Positions 10,918-20,480 of a DNA stretch of 64,000 nucleotides are shown here, piece after piece. Both the position numbers and the translations under genes were made by a program. Under the pieces are notes generated by a model that saw only the letters and a program-made list of their open reading frames with translations, searched no databases and was not told the origin of the DNA. This DNA comes from Nannochloris sp. 'desiccata'. Its lineage: Eukaryota; Chlorophyta; Trebouxiophyceae; Chlorellales; Chlorellaceae. Position 1 is the stretch's first letter, and every line of letters starts with the position of its first letter. The DNA is taken from the NCBI GenBank assembly GCA_019044685.2, contig JAGTXX020000004.1:186001-250000 (forward strand), read 5' to 3'.

Positions 10918-12024
10918 ATGACAAAGATGCTGTATAATAAACTAGGCCTTACAGATGTAGAGGTGTCGGCTATCTGTTTAGGTACTATGACCTGGGGCGA
11001 GCAAAACACTGAAGAAGAAGCTTGGGAACAACTTGATTACTTTCTCGAATGCGGTGGCAATTTCATTGACACAGCAGAACTTTACCCAGTCCCTCCTTCC
11101 CCTACTACCTGCGGTAGAACTGAAGAATACATTGGTCGTTGGATGGCTGCTCGTGGAAGTCGTGATAAAGTCTTTCTTGCTACAAAAGTGATGGGTGGCG
11201 GAGGTGACACTCGCAACTTTATTCCTGCCAACCGCACCGTCCCCATCGACCCTGATGCACCCAACGGTCGCTTGGAAAGAGACCAAATCTTTGCTGCAAT
11301 TGCGGGTTCCTTACGTCGTTTACAAACCACTTACATCGACCTGTACCAACTTCACTGGCCAGATCGCTATGCTCCGGCTTGGGGTAAGAATCAATTTTCC
11401 AACACCGCGGCTGCAGGACACGTTCCTGTTTCCTTCGAAGAGCAAGTTCAAGCAATCGGTGATTTAATAAAAGCTGGTAAAGTTCGTCATTGGGGTGTTT
11501 CTAACGAAACCCCTTATGGCGTTGTGATGATGACAGAAACTGCAAAAAAATTGGGTGTACCACTTCCGGTAACTATTCAAAATGATTTTTCATTACTTGA
11601 TCGTCGTTTTGAAGGCCATTTAGCAGAAGCTTGCTATCACAGTGGTAGCGTAGGTTTACTTGTATATGGTGGTCTTGCTGGGGGCACGCTTTCTAATAAA
11701 TTTCATGATGGAAGTATCCCATCTGCAAACAGCCGACATGTGAAATTCCCCAAATTCCAACCTCGCTACCATTGCGACCGTGCACTTGAAGCAGCGGCCA
11801 AGTATTATAAGCTTGCACAGAGCAAAAATCTGAGTTTACAGCAATTGGCGTATGCCTGGTGTAAATCTAGGTTTTATGTGTGTAGTACTATTATCGGATC
11901 GACGACAATATCGCAATTAAAAGAGAATATCGCTGCCTTTACAGATATTGAGCTTGATGAAGAGACGTTGGCTGCTATTGATTCTATTCATATGGAAAGA
12001 AGAAATCCTAATGTTACTGATTGA
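10918..12024 (+). CDS. aldo/keto reductase, Tas-like
   Basis: A single-exon gene of 368 residues with a classic (beta/alpha)8 aldo/keto reductase. The start region LGLTDVEVSAICLGTMTWGE and the string NFIDTAELYPVPP closely follow bacterial Tas proteins. The catalytic tetrad is visible: Asp and Tyr in FIDTAELYPV, Lys in FLATKVMGG, and His in LYQLHWPDRY. NADPH-binding elements lie in IIGSTTISQLKENI near the C-terminus. No transit peptide is apparent, so it is probably cytosolic. It likely reduces small aldehydes or ketones; the substrate cannot be read from sequence. TGTAA lies about 15 nt after the stop. Confidence 0.92.
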   Translation: MTKMLYNKLGLTDVEVSAICLGTMTWGEQNTEEEAWEQLDYFLECGGNFIDTAELYPVPPSPTTCGRTEEYIGRWMAARGSRDKVFLATKVMGGGGDTRNFIPANRTVPIDPDAPNGRLERDQIFAAIAGSLRRLQTTYIDLYQLHWPDRYAPAWGKNQFSNTAAAGHVPVSFEEQVQAIGDLIKAGKVRHWGVSNETPYGVVMMTETAKKLGVPLPVTIQNDFSLLDRRFEGHLAEACYHSGSVGLLVYGGLAGGTLSNKFHDGSIPSANSRHVKFPKFQPRYHCDRALEAAAKYYKLAQSKNLSLQQLAYAWCKSRFYVCSTIIGSTTISQLKENIAAFTDIELDEETLAAIDSIHMERRNPNVTD

Positions 12025-12641
12025 TTACACAGGCGTTAAAATGTAACTTCTTTCCCTACTATCCCTTGATTTGATTAATTGAAATTGCAGTGCGGTAAAA
12101 AAGAAGGAAGGTATCCTAAAAAATTTTCATTTATCTCACAGAATGAGCTTCTCTAATTTGCAAAAGGGAGGCAAATTACTGAAAATTGACGCAGCAAGCT
12201 GCGTGGCTTTGCAATATTCTTAATCGACTGGATTTTCAAATCTAAAACTCGCTCAGGTACAGAAGACGATAGCATGCAAACAAGAGTAAAGCAATTGCAG
12301 TCTTTTGACTGTGGAAAACATACCTACAAAACAGGGTGGGGAGAGGCGAGTGCCAATTCCGGATGAGTCTAAGTGAGTGTCAGTTAGAAATAGGCGTAGA
12401 CGAGCTCGAGGTGGGGTTTAAAGAGCAGGAGAGTTGCTTTGCGGGCGGTGTCGGACTAAACTTTTTTACATGGGTGTGTGTACGTGTGGCAATGTGTGTA
12501 TATATATACCAACACTGCTACTAAAACTACTTCTTACTATATTACCTGAAAGATAAGATATTTTCCATTTTTCCTATTATTAATTAATGAATATAGTATA
12601 TCGTGTGTCAGCAAAACCGAAAAAAAAATAGTTTAAAATTT
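12025..12641. other. intergenic between convergent genes, no gene seen
   Basis: This holds the 3' flanks of the aldo/keto reductase and L22 genes. A TG-rich stretch at about 12472-12512 ends in TATATATA, a simple-sequence tract. A 62-codon frame at 12336-12524 has no family features and is treated as chance. Confidence 0.5.
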
Positions 12642-13461
12642 TTACTCGCTGCTGCTCTTCTCAGCAACCTTGACTGTGATGTGGACAGTAGGCTTGTGAA
12701 TAGCATTAGCACGACCTTGAGCACGAGCACGGACACGCTTGAGAATAGGGCCTTCATCGGCAAAGCATTCACTGACAATTAAATCCTTCTTCTTCATGCC
12801 GAGGTTGTGCTTGGCATTGGCAGCAGCTGAAAGGAGAGTCTTGATTACGGGCTCGCATGCCTTGTAGGGCATGTATTCCAAAATCATTAATGCCTCTTCG
12901 TAACTGCGACCACGAATCTGATCCAAAACACGGCGGACCTGTAGAGAGAAAAAGAATAAAGTTAGAGAAATTCAAACATCAAGGAAGTGGCGGTGATCAG
13001 TAATTCGGGTCTTTAAAGATTCTATGTGAAAATCCCTAACAAAATTGACTCAAAATTTGTAAAGTAAAGTTACCTTCATAGGAGATCCACGCTGGTACCG
13101 CATGATAGCTGCCACTTGAGTCTGTTCCTCTGTTGCTGCTGCTGCCACCACTGCCATGGCTACCTGAGGGCGAGCCACAGGACGAGCTGCTAAGACGATA
13201 GGAGATGCCTGAAACAAAAGATAAGGATTGTTTAGATAACGATCGATTAATATTGACCATTAAGACTGCAGTTTGCCGGAGAAATGTTAAAAGCCTCGCA
13301 TGCCGGCTGAGTACTCCTACACGAACTATAGCTGCTCCCGTTAAGCGCATTGCTTTACTTACCCCTCGAAGACTATTGCAAGATCCAAACTGGGGAGTCC
13401 TTAGGGTCACACGCGACTGCACATTGCAGCGCTGTGCTGAAATCATCGCTTGAGCCTGCAT
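12642..13461 (-). CDS. plastid ribosomal protein uL22c, nuclear-encoded
   Basis: There are three exons on the minus strand: 13363-13461, 13074-13208 and 12642-12938, all joined in phase 0, giving 176 residues. The mature part is cyanobacterial in type: [20 protein letters not shown], then [20 protein letters not shown] and [20 protein letters not shown], matching L22 over its full ~110-residue domain. The first ~65 residues are Ala/Arg/Ser-rich with almost no acids, a typical chloroplast transit peptide. I use ATG 13461; an in-frame ATG at 13533 would add 24 basic residues and looks less likely. L22 binds 23S rRNA near the exit tunnel of the 50S subunit. It is divergent from the ClpR gene. 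Confidence 0.92.
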
Positions 13462-13835
13462 GTCTATATTAATTAAGCTCCAGCTCCGTCTCGTCTGAAC
13501 GCTTTTTACAATCTTCCGCTTTCTGTATGACAAATAGCCATCAGTCTTAAGTAATTAACCTGCTTTTGGCCACCATCATCTGGTGGCTGGAAGGCAGGAA
13601 AATAGGTGATAATGCCAATGCCAAGGTCTCTAAAGCTCTAGAATGCACCAAATGCCGGCATTTTAAAGCAGGACTGGACTTTATTATATTAGCTTCTGAC
13701 CTCCAAAGCCTCCCTGGAAACACTGCAAATTGCCAAGGTCATTCCATCACATCAGAAAAATAAAACATCATCTTAAAGTTTAGCTCGTGTTCGAGGATAT
13801 TAAGTTTAGGATTTCTTGGCGAGTATCTAGCTACC
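13462..13835. promoter_or_regulatory. shared upstream region of plastid L22 and ClpR genes
   Basis: These 374 bp separate two head-to-head genes for plastid proteins. Both promoters must lie here unless one has a distant leader. No defined motif can be assigned. Frames on either strand (for example 13566-13763) show no protein features. Confidence 0.4.
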
Positions 13836-14898
13836 ATGATGTCGTCTACTCGCACTTCTAGCATGCAACAGCACTCGCAGCCTTCTTCATTAGTTAGCAG
13901 CGGTCTTCCAACACAGCGGAGAATTTTCACAGCCTTGCCTACACACATAGCTCAGCCTAAACGAGAGGAAAAGAGACCTAGGTATGTGGGAGAATTTACC
14001 AGTGTCAATGTCGATTGACAGAACCTTTATATTACTATTTAGAAGAAATTAAGACAAACAACTTTTTTTGAGCAAACCTCTCCGCCGTTTTTTTAATCTA
14101 ATCTTCCCTCCCCCCCCCCTCCCTTACTGATTACTTCTTTTTTACAGACTGCCTCCATGCCAAGCCCGCCGTCCTAGAGACCCTATGGTCACTCCCGTCA
14201 TCTTCACTGGCCCAAATAACGAAGAAGTCACAGATTTGAACAGCCACATGATGAACAACCGAATTATATTCATCGGCTCCAGAATTAATGACCAAGTTGC
14301 AGTTCAAGTGGTGGCCAGTTTACTTGCATTAAATTCTCTTGACGATCAGAGTGATATTAAATTGTATATCAATTGCGCAGCAGGGTCTTCATATGCAGTA
14401 GTCTCTATTCTTGATACTATGAAGGCAATCAATGCGCCCATCAGCACGGTGGCGTTTGGCATGGTCGGTGGAACTGCTGTCCATATTCTTGCTGCTGGGG
14501 ATAAAGGGAAACGTTTCAGTATGCCTAATACACGTATTATGTTACAACAGCCTAATGGTGGTGCTATGGGATCTGCGGATGAAGTTAATATCCAGGCAAC
14601 TGAGCTCAATCGCACTATGAAGATGATGTATTCGTAAGTTTTTTTCTTAAGTTTTTTTGCTTAAAATATACAATAATTATACTAAATCTGGCTAATTTTC
14701 TTGCTCTATCGCTGTATAATAACATCCATTCAATAGGTAATATATATTTCTCTATTTTTTCTTTTACTTTTTTGCAGATTCTTATCCGACTTCACTGGTC
14801 TAGATATGGAAAAGGTGGAGGAAGAATGTGACCGAGAAAATTTTTTGGGACCTAAACAAGCAATTGAGCTTGGAATTATTGATGGAATTATAGAATGA
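13836..14898 (+). CDS. ClpR-type (catalytically inactive) ClpP-family subunit, plastid
   Basis: Exons 13836-13981, 14148-14633 and 14778-14898 give 250 residues. A ~50-residue Ser/Thr/Gln/Arg-rich transit region precedes the ClpP fold: RIIFIGSRINDQVA, IKLYINCAAG, then GKRFSMPNTRIMLQQPNGG, ending FLGPKQAIELGIIDGIIE. In active ClpP the nucleophile Ser sits in GQAASMGA; here the aligned stretch is GMVGGTAVH, with Gly in its place. The catalytic His of MIHQP is replaced by Gln in MLQQP, and the Asp of ERDRF aligns with Glu in DRENF. It is therefore a ClpR, a structural ring member of the stromal Clp protease. Lack of the L1 insertion and overall shape suggest the ClpR6-like algal type, but this is inference. 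Confidence 0.88.
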
Positions 14899-15753
14899 TG
14901 TGCTTTCTAGTAACAATACGTTTTGTTATGTTAGAGTATTAGTGTAAAATATATGCAGAAAGAGAAAACCAAAGCTTGTTTACTGAAGAGGGGGGTCGAG
15001 GCTTTATCTAAGAAAGTGACTACTTGCGGCCATGCCCATGTTGGGCAAGCTCTTAAATCCAAAGATGACCACCCCTTAACCTTGAACAATCCATTCGATG
15101 GCTAATTCAGGCCAAGCAGTTGTACGGAAGCAGCTTCCGGACAGGTCTGAGGGGCCAATTTTCCTGGCTGTCTTGATCTTAATTCTCTTGCCAAAATCTA
15201 CAAGGAAGAAAGGGTGAACACATGCCGCGCTGTCTCGGCATATAAGCCGCGGTCAGGGCCCTCGCGACCTATCTCTTTACAAAATTCATTACACGCTCAT
15301 CATATCTACATTTGCAAAGCTTGAAACTGGGTCGTTACGCAAAGTGCAGCGGCCAAAATCTGCAAAAAACATCAAGCCCTGCTGGAAGTAACCGAATAGC
15401 GCTGTAAACTCCCCAGACTGTGAATTAAAGCTGGTACATTGCAATTTTCACCCAATTTTATTACTTGTAGCCAGCGTGGGACGCCACTGGCTTTGGAAGG
15501 TATGAATTCCTACAATTCTGCGGCCATGCACATTACTATTATCGCTAAGCGCTAACCTTTGCTGCAATGCATTGATTCTTCGTATTGCAGGTTATTTGAG
15601 AGGCTTTAATTTACATTAGCAAATTGTAAGTTGAACCTACTCCGCCCAAATTTCTTGATGGTCCGAGGTTGCCCTATTGCAACATGAGTTTGCTTGTGTT
15701 CCGTCCCCATGACTCACTAAATATAGTATATTCTTGCAGTTAGGTTGTATACG
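14899..15753. other. intergenic plus spliced 5' leader of the next gene
   Basis: Two introns can be inferred upstream of the next start codon. The first runs from a GTATGA donor near 15501 to TTGCAG at 15590; the second from GTAAGT near 15625 to TTGCAG at 15739. The small exon between them has an in-frame stop relative to ATG 15754, so these are leader exons. The proximal part of the interval is the 3' flank of the ClpR gene, with TGTAA at about 14943. No other gene is seen. Confidence 0.45.
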
Positions 15754-16554
15754 ATGGACGCAGGTGAAATAGGAACCTTTTTAGACGGTAAAATGCTGTT
15801 TATTGATGTGGACGATCACCTGCATGAAAGCACCAGCGTGATTAGCTCTAGGTCTGGGGCAGTCGACGACTGCTTCAAAGACCTGGCATCTGATTTAGGT
15901 AGCGAAGACGATGCTGGCACTCCTGCTCATCCACTCAGCAATGGTGGTGGCTCTCTTTCCCACGCTTCATTCGGTGCTGCGGGTGGTGAGACCACTGGCT
16001 CTGATGATGAGGGCAGAGTTACTAACAAACGCAAGAGGTCTAACAACAACGATCTTAGTGCTTTGTGCTTTGAAGTCGAAAGTCCTTCCAGCCTTGTCGA
16101 GTCCGCTATGCGTATCTCTAGTCCTGTCGCTGAGTCAATGGTTCATTTCTCTCCCCAGCCTGCCCACCTCAACACTGCAGAAGGTTCTGATGGTGGCACG
16201 CGCTACTTCACTGTTGGCATGGGAACTCCGTTATTGCCTCCACCTCCCAACTCAAATGGAGTCGCTCTTGGTCTTCCTATCAACCCTGAGATCCATCATC
16301 TCAGAAAGCAACCAACTATTTTACGATCATCATCTAATTCTTCGACTGGTTGGGGGTGTGGTGCCGGCGCTCCATTGTCTCAAATGTATTGTAAATCTGC
16401 GTTTGGCGCTCCCCGTGTATCCCCTTTATCTGGAGATCTCACTGCTGCGTTGCATGATGTGCTGCATGGTAAGACTAGTACACCACCTCTTGGGCTCAAG
16501 CTTAATATCGCTGCAGTAGTGTCCGAGCTCAACCTGTCCAAGCTGTCCTCTTAG
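15754..16554 (+). CDS. unrecognised acidic, Ser-rich, probably nuclear protein
   Basis: Single coding exon of 266 residues from ATG 15754, which is supported by an in-frame stop in the preceding leader exon. The N-terminus is acidic (MDAGEIGTFLDGKMLFIDVD, later LGSEDD and GSDDEG) and is followed by a basic patch NKRKRS that could be a nuclear localisation signal. The rest is rich in Ser, Pro, Gly and Asn, with several SP sites (ESPSS, ISSPVAES, FSPQP, VSPLSG). No folded domain is recognisable. The acidic-basic-disordered layout and a spliced leader are typical of regulatory proteins, but no function can be assigned. Confidence 0.6.
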   Translation: MDAGEIGTFLDGKMLFIDVDDHLHESTSVISSRSGAVDDCFKDLASDLGSEDDAGTPAHPLSNGGGSLSHASFGAAGGETTGSDDEGRVTNKRKRSNNNDLSALCFEVESPSSLVESAMRISSPVAESMVHFSPQPAHLNTAEGSDGGTRYFTVGMGTPLLPPPPNSNGVALGLPINPEIHHLRKQPTILRSSSNSSTGWGCGAGAPLSQMYCKSAFGAPRVSPLSGDLTAALHDVLHGKTSTPPLGLKLNIAAVVSELNLSKLSS

Positions 16555-17912
16555 ATAGCTAGCGGTAGTAGGGCATAATGGAGTATAGTGTATATAGCTT
16601 ACTATATATACTAACTATATTTGAGATATTGATAGCGGATTACTCTCTCATTATTTCCAATTTTTTCTCTAGAAAAGAAAAAGAAAATAATTATATTTTG
16701 AATATCGATAGCAACAATATCACCAACAGCAGTGAAAAATCTTGTCTTGTCATTCTTTCTCCCTTCTGTTCTCTTTTGGTTACGCTATATATTAGATATA
16801 GATCCATCCATCAAGTATTCAATCTGAATATTCTATTTTTAATTCTGCTCTTTGTTCACTTTTCAACTCTTTTTCTGTTTTGAGTACCCAACCAACCACC
16901 CCTTTTTGTTTTTCCCATCTTGGCGGGTGTCAATTTTTTATGAATGACAAAATTTTGAATTCTATTTCCTCCCTCTCCTCTCTCTCTGTCTTTCATTTCT
17001 AAATTTCCCTTTAGTTTATACCTCGGCCCTCGAGGGAGGGAGGAAATACTAAATAATAATGCATGCTATTGCTATGCCTATGCTATGCCTATTCTACTCT
17101 ACTCTACGTAACTAAAGAAATTTATCTACCTACTATCCTCTACCTAATGATGGAATGATGACCTTCCTTCCAACCATCATATCATTAACTCGTTTGTTTT
17201 GTTTTGTCCTTGGCACTGGAAATTATAGTGCAACAACAACCTTATTATGGTATCTTTCATTTGCTTACCTACCTTTATTTTGATACCCTGCCCCGTCTTT
17301 AATTACACTGCCCCCGCTTTTGCTGGTCGCTGCGTTTTTCGTTTTTGCAGCTGCCGCCTTTTTTCTTGCCCCCCCCCCCCGCCCCCCCCCCCCCCCCCAT
17401 GAGAAGTTCAAATATAACAATACTCTAAAAATTTGTGGTTATGACCAGTTTCTCTTCTTTTTCCCCCTGTTTTCCCCTTGTCATTAGCAATATACTATAT
17501 AGTAGTTCTAGCGCCTTCTCTCTATCGTCTCTCTTTACTTCTATTTGACCTGTTTTATAAACCCAGTGCAGGTGTTCTTGATCGACATTTTTGATCCCTG
17601 CTGCTTAAATACACTACAGTTGCAACTGATGAGATACTCGTTGTTCGTGGACCGCCCACGGCTTTGCTTTGCGTGTTTATGTAAAGTTTTTCCTTTTATA
17701 AATGGCGTTTGCAGGCGCTTTTGTTGAAAAAGAGGAAGATGTGTCGTTTTCTATGGAAGCATGAGAGACATATTCTCTTTCTGCTACTAGTTCCCTACCA
17801 AATAGCCTCTTCCTTTTCATATTTTTAGCCCTGCAATGCCTTTCAATCGTAATCTCTCTCTTCTTCTTATGCAAACCAACGACGTTTTTGAAAAAATTCT
17901 CCCCCCTCCCCG
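16555..17912. other. AT-rich, low-complexity gene-poor stretch
   Basis: About 1.36 kb without a convincing gene. It is T/A-rich with many CTCTCT and TTTCTT runs and contains a long C tract at 17369-17398. A 101-codon frame at 16578-16883 consists mostly of Ile/Leu/Phe/Ser and starts just after the previous stop; it looks like a by-product of AT-rich sequence. Part of this is probably a long 3' untranslated region. Confidence 0.5.
17369..17398 (+). repeat. poly-C tract (30 nt, one interrupting G)
   Basis: A run of 12 C, one G and 17 C. Such tracts are unstable and hard to sequence, and the exact length should not be trusted. It lies in non-coding, pyrimidine-rich DNA. Confidence 0.9.
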
Positions 17913-18072
17913 GCTTCTTACTACTTAATAAGTAAATTTACTAGCTCTCTTTTATTTTCAATGACGCGTTTATGTATTTTGGTGTAAGATTTCTCATATG
18001 AAAGAACCAAGACAGGGAGACACGCACAGTACCCTACTCAAAATCAATCACTCAAATAAAATTTAAAAAAGA
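17913..18072 (+). repeat. duplicated segment, copy 1 (with 20257-20434)
   Basis: This ~160-bp segment is a diverged direct duplicate of 20257-20434. The best block is about 32 nt identical, TACTAGCTCTCTTTTATTTT followed by CAATGACGCG. Alignable sequence then continues through ATGTATTTT, GTGTAA, CAAAATCAA and AAAATTTAA. Copy 1 overlaps the last codons of the rhodanese-like pseudogene; copy 2 is the 3' flank of VIPP1. Confidence 0.75.
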
Positions 18073-18604
18073 TCGTTTTCTCCGCACTCGAATAAGACGT
18101 CCTCTAAAATTATACATCAGCATAGAGACCGTTATCTGCATAGTTGACCCAACTGGTCGCTTAACAATGATGCAGTGTCGTTCCCGCTCACTCCAGATCC
18201 TTTCGAGGATACTCCAGTGTGACTTACATCTTGGGAACCACTTTCCCTTCAGATTCCAGCTCTTTCCCAGAGCGGACGTCGAGAAAGACGTAGTTTTCGG
18301 CATAGAGAACTCAAGCTTCATCCGCGTTGCAGGTGCCCTGTGCAGGGAATGCAGCGATCACAGCTTTAATATATCCGGGATCTGGGTAGTGAGGGATTTT
18401 CACGTCCGGTGCTGTGGCTGCACAAGCTGAGACAGTGGCTGAGAGCTTGCGCTGCTGCTGAAAGGCAAGACGGCGGTGGGGTGAGTTAAAACTTGACCTT
18501 CCTGTGAAGGTGCCTTTATGCATTGTTGAGCCACAGATGCGTGGGAATAAATAGACCGAGCATGTAGATGCGTGTGCTAGCATTTGGATTGGCTTATTTG
18601 GCAA
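18052..18604 (-). pseudogene. rhodanese-like protein, broken and truncated
   Basis: On the minus strand, a frame from ATG 18604 encodes a Ser/Arg/Thr-rich, transit-peptide-like start. It then reaches PDPGYIKAVIAAFPAQG and stops at TGA 18311-18313. The same frame continues past the stop with LYAENYVFLDVRSGKELE, the beginning of a rhodanese domain (cf. xxFLDVRxxxE of plastid STR proteins). It then meets a good GTAAGT donor at 18227. A 92-nt intron fits (18136-18227), followed by a short exon ending at 18052. The rest of the rhodanese domain, including the active-site Cys loop, is absent, and the 3' end merges into the duplicated segment. The in-frame stop plus truncation indicate a pseudogene. 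Selenocysteine at the TGA is possible in principle but does not explain the missing domain. Confidence 0.6.
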
Positions 18605-18842
18605 AGATTGGAGTTGGGTGAGAAAGATCGAAGACTAAGCGATCGAGATAAAAACCACGTTCTGCCACCACAATTTTCAGTACTTGCTCTCGATATGAAG
18701 GATCAGAAGCGTGAACAGTTTCCTAAAGCAGTAATTGTGGTGTTATTTAACTTACAACAATAAAAGTTTCGGTAAAAGATAAGCATTCCTCCTTTCTTGT
18801 CACCGGCAGCCCCTGCGGCACACCTTTGTGTCCTTCATGCCT

Positions 18843-19682
18843 CTACTTCTTCTCCTTTTGTCTCAATTTCGCTAGTTTATCTTCCCTAACTTGCACTGTG
18901 AGTCCCCCATTAGTGCTCCGAAACACTCTAATCGTATCATCTACATACTCTATATAGAATTTGCCGTTCCCTTTAATAGGCAACGGAATTTTCTTCTTCC
19001 AGGCATTAATTTCACCTCCAGTGATAGTCACACCCACTTCTTTAGGTAGTGTGATGCTAGAGTCTGCAGGGGTATAGCTCCCAACCGCAGAAACTTGTAT
19101 AGAGGCCCCAGCAATCTCACCGGTATTGAGTACCGCTCTTGTGCTAGGATTGAAATCTTGAGCTGCTCTGTTGGAAGTTCCAGCTACTAATTTCCCAGGT
19201 GAAGTGTATACTTGCCAAAGAAAGGCACCACGGGTGTAGACTACTTGCCATGGGCCTCCACCTAGGAGCTTTTCATCGAAGCGGCGGTTTTCTGGGGAGA
19301 TCAGGATATCTATGAGCTCCGAGATACGGGCTGATTTGGCTGCATCATCCTTGGCTATGCAACTAAGAAGCTCATTTCGAGCTGATTTTGCTTCGCTTCT
19401 GCAAGAATAGACATCAAAAGATAAAAGAACTAGCAAATGCGATCTGACTTTTCGGATAGAAATGGCAAAAGAATACTCCTTCTGTAAGTACCTCGCGTTA
19501 AATTGCTGGAACAACTGGAATGCTTGAACATGCAGTGGCCCATTAGCTCCTCTTCTATCACTGTTTCTTCTACTTGTAAGTATTAATGTTTGTTGTCGTC
19601 GGTGATGTGATTCCAATCTTTGATAACAGCTACCGCCTAGCTGGTTTCTTCCCAAAGAGCAATCAAAGTTTTTTACGTTCAT
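18843..19682 (-). CDS. plastid lipid-associated protein (PAP/fibrillin)
   Basis: Two exons, 19492-19682 and 18843-19398, joined across a 93-nt intron that happens to stay open in frame, giving 248 residues. The fibrillin domain starts near residue 62 with ARSEAKSARNELLSCIA and continues with GGPWQVVYTRGAFLWQ, FNPSTRAVLNTGEI and the C-terminal DDTIRVFRSTNGGLTVQVR. This is the lipocalin-like PAP layout ending in a conserved basic strand. The basic, Arg/Gln-rich N-terminus is consistent with a transit peptide. Fibrillins coat plastoglobules and thylakoids and act in plastoquinone and stress metabolism. I place the start at ATG 19682; upstream codons are AT-rich and hydrophobic and unlikely to be coding. 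Confidence 0.85.
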   Translation of the reverse strand: MNVKNFDCSLGRNQLGGSCYQRLESHHRRQQTLILTSRRNSDRRGANGPLHVQAFQLFQQFNARYLQKEYSFAISIRKVRSHLLVLLSFDVYSCRSEAKSARNELLSCIAKDDAAKSARISELIDILISPENRRFDEKLLGGGPWQVVYTRGAFLWQVYTSPGKLVAGTSNRAAQDFNPSTRAVLNTGEIAGASIQVSAVGSYTPADSSITLPKEVGVTITGGEINAWKKKIPLPIKGNGKFYIEYVDDTIRVFRSTNGGLTVQVREDKLAKLRQKEKK

Positions 19683-20256
19683 GATTAGTATCAATATGAA
19701 TAAATAACTTTTTGCAATGAAATTAACGGGAAAAAGTAGATCATTTTTGCTCTCCAGCAAATAAAGCGACGGAAGGAGTTTTCCAAATAGTTGTACCTTC
19801 TTTTGAAATCAGGCAAGGACCTCTGTGTGGCCAGCAATAGCCCTCTGACACTGAATATTATGAATCGCAGAGAATGCATCGTATCCTTGTGTAACAATTT
19901 GCAAATATTAAGATGAAAAATATAGTTTAGAAATCTTCTGTGGGCGGCACGGACTGGGTGTTTTGACTGACTCTATAAAATTTTACGGTTTTTTTTTACA
20001 TTTAGCACTAACAGTGCATTTGGTAAACTAAAACTCAGCAAAATTTATGGCATTAAAACCGCAAATCACGCTCTCTACAAAACTGCCTTTTCTTCTCCTG
20101 GTGCCACCGCCTTGTCTCTCGTCATCTCTACTTCTACTAGGAGCTGAAGCAGGCCTTTTTGAGCTGATTTCCTTTCCACTCTTACTACCCAATCCTTGAT
20201 ATCCAAAGTATATTTCTATGTCAACTTACTCTCTCCACACTTGAGAGCAAAACGTA
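19683..20256. other. upstream flank of fibrillin, no firm gene
   Basis: Non-coding by default. On the minus strand, about 20028-20206 stays open for ~58 codons with a basic Ser/Arg/Gly composition (KRPASAPSRSRDDERQGGG), but it has no ATG and no clear splice partner. It could be an exon remnant. Nothing else is seen. Confidence 0.4.
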
Positions 20257-20434
20257 GGGCTGTCGCTGTATATTTAATCAGTAAATATACTAGCTCTCTT
20301 TTATTTTCAATGACGCGCGGATGTATTTTTGTGTAAAATTCTTCATGTTAAAGAAGCAAGAATGACCAACAGAAACAGAGAGCCATACATAGTACTCGAT
20401 TCAAAATCAACCATTCAATTTAAAATTTAAGAAA
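20257..20434 (+). repeat. duplicated segment, copy 2 (with 17913-18072)
   Basis: Direct, diverged copy of 17913-18072 about 2.3 kb away. It lies immediately downstream of the VIPP1 stop codon and probably forms that gene's 3' untranslated region, which makes it the likely source copy. Confidence 0.75.
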
Positions 20435-20480
20435 GGAAGAAACCTATGAGATTATTAAGATTTTACTTTTCGGCCGTTTC

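Noticed and set aside
16578..16883. 101-codon frame right after the Ser-rich gene
   Set aside because: Composition is almost only Ile/Leu/Phe/Ser/Asn from AT-rich DNA; there is no domain or splice context.
18311..18313. TGA as a selenocysteine codon in a rhodanese-like selenoprotein
   Set aside because: The rest of the rhodanese domain is missing and no SECIS-like hairpin is evident; pseudogene is simpler.
20028..20206. Basic Ser/Arg-rich minus-strand open frame upstream of fibrillin
   Set aside because: There is no ATG, no clear donor/acceptor pair and no similarity I recognise; it is kept only as a remark.
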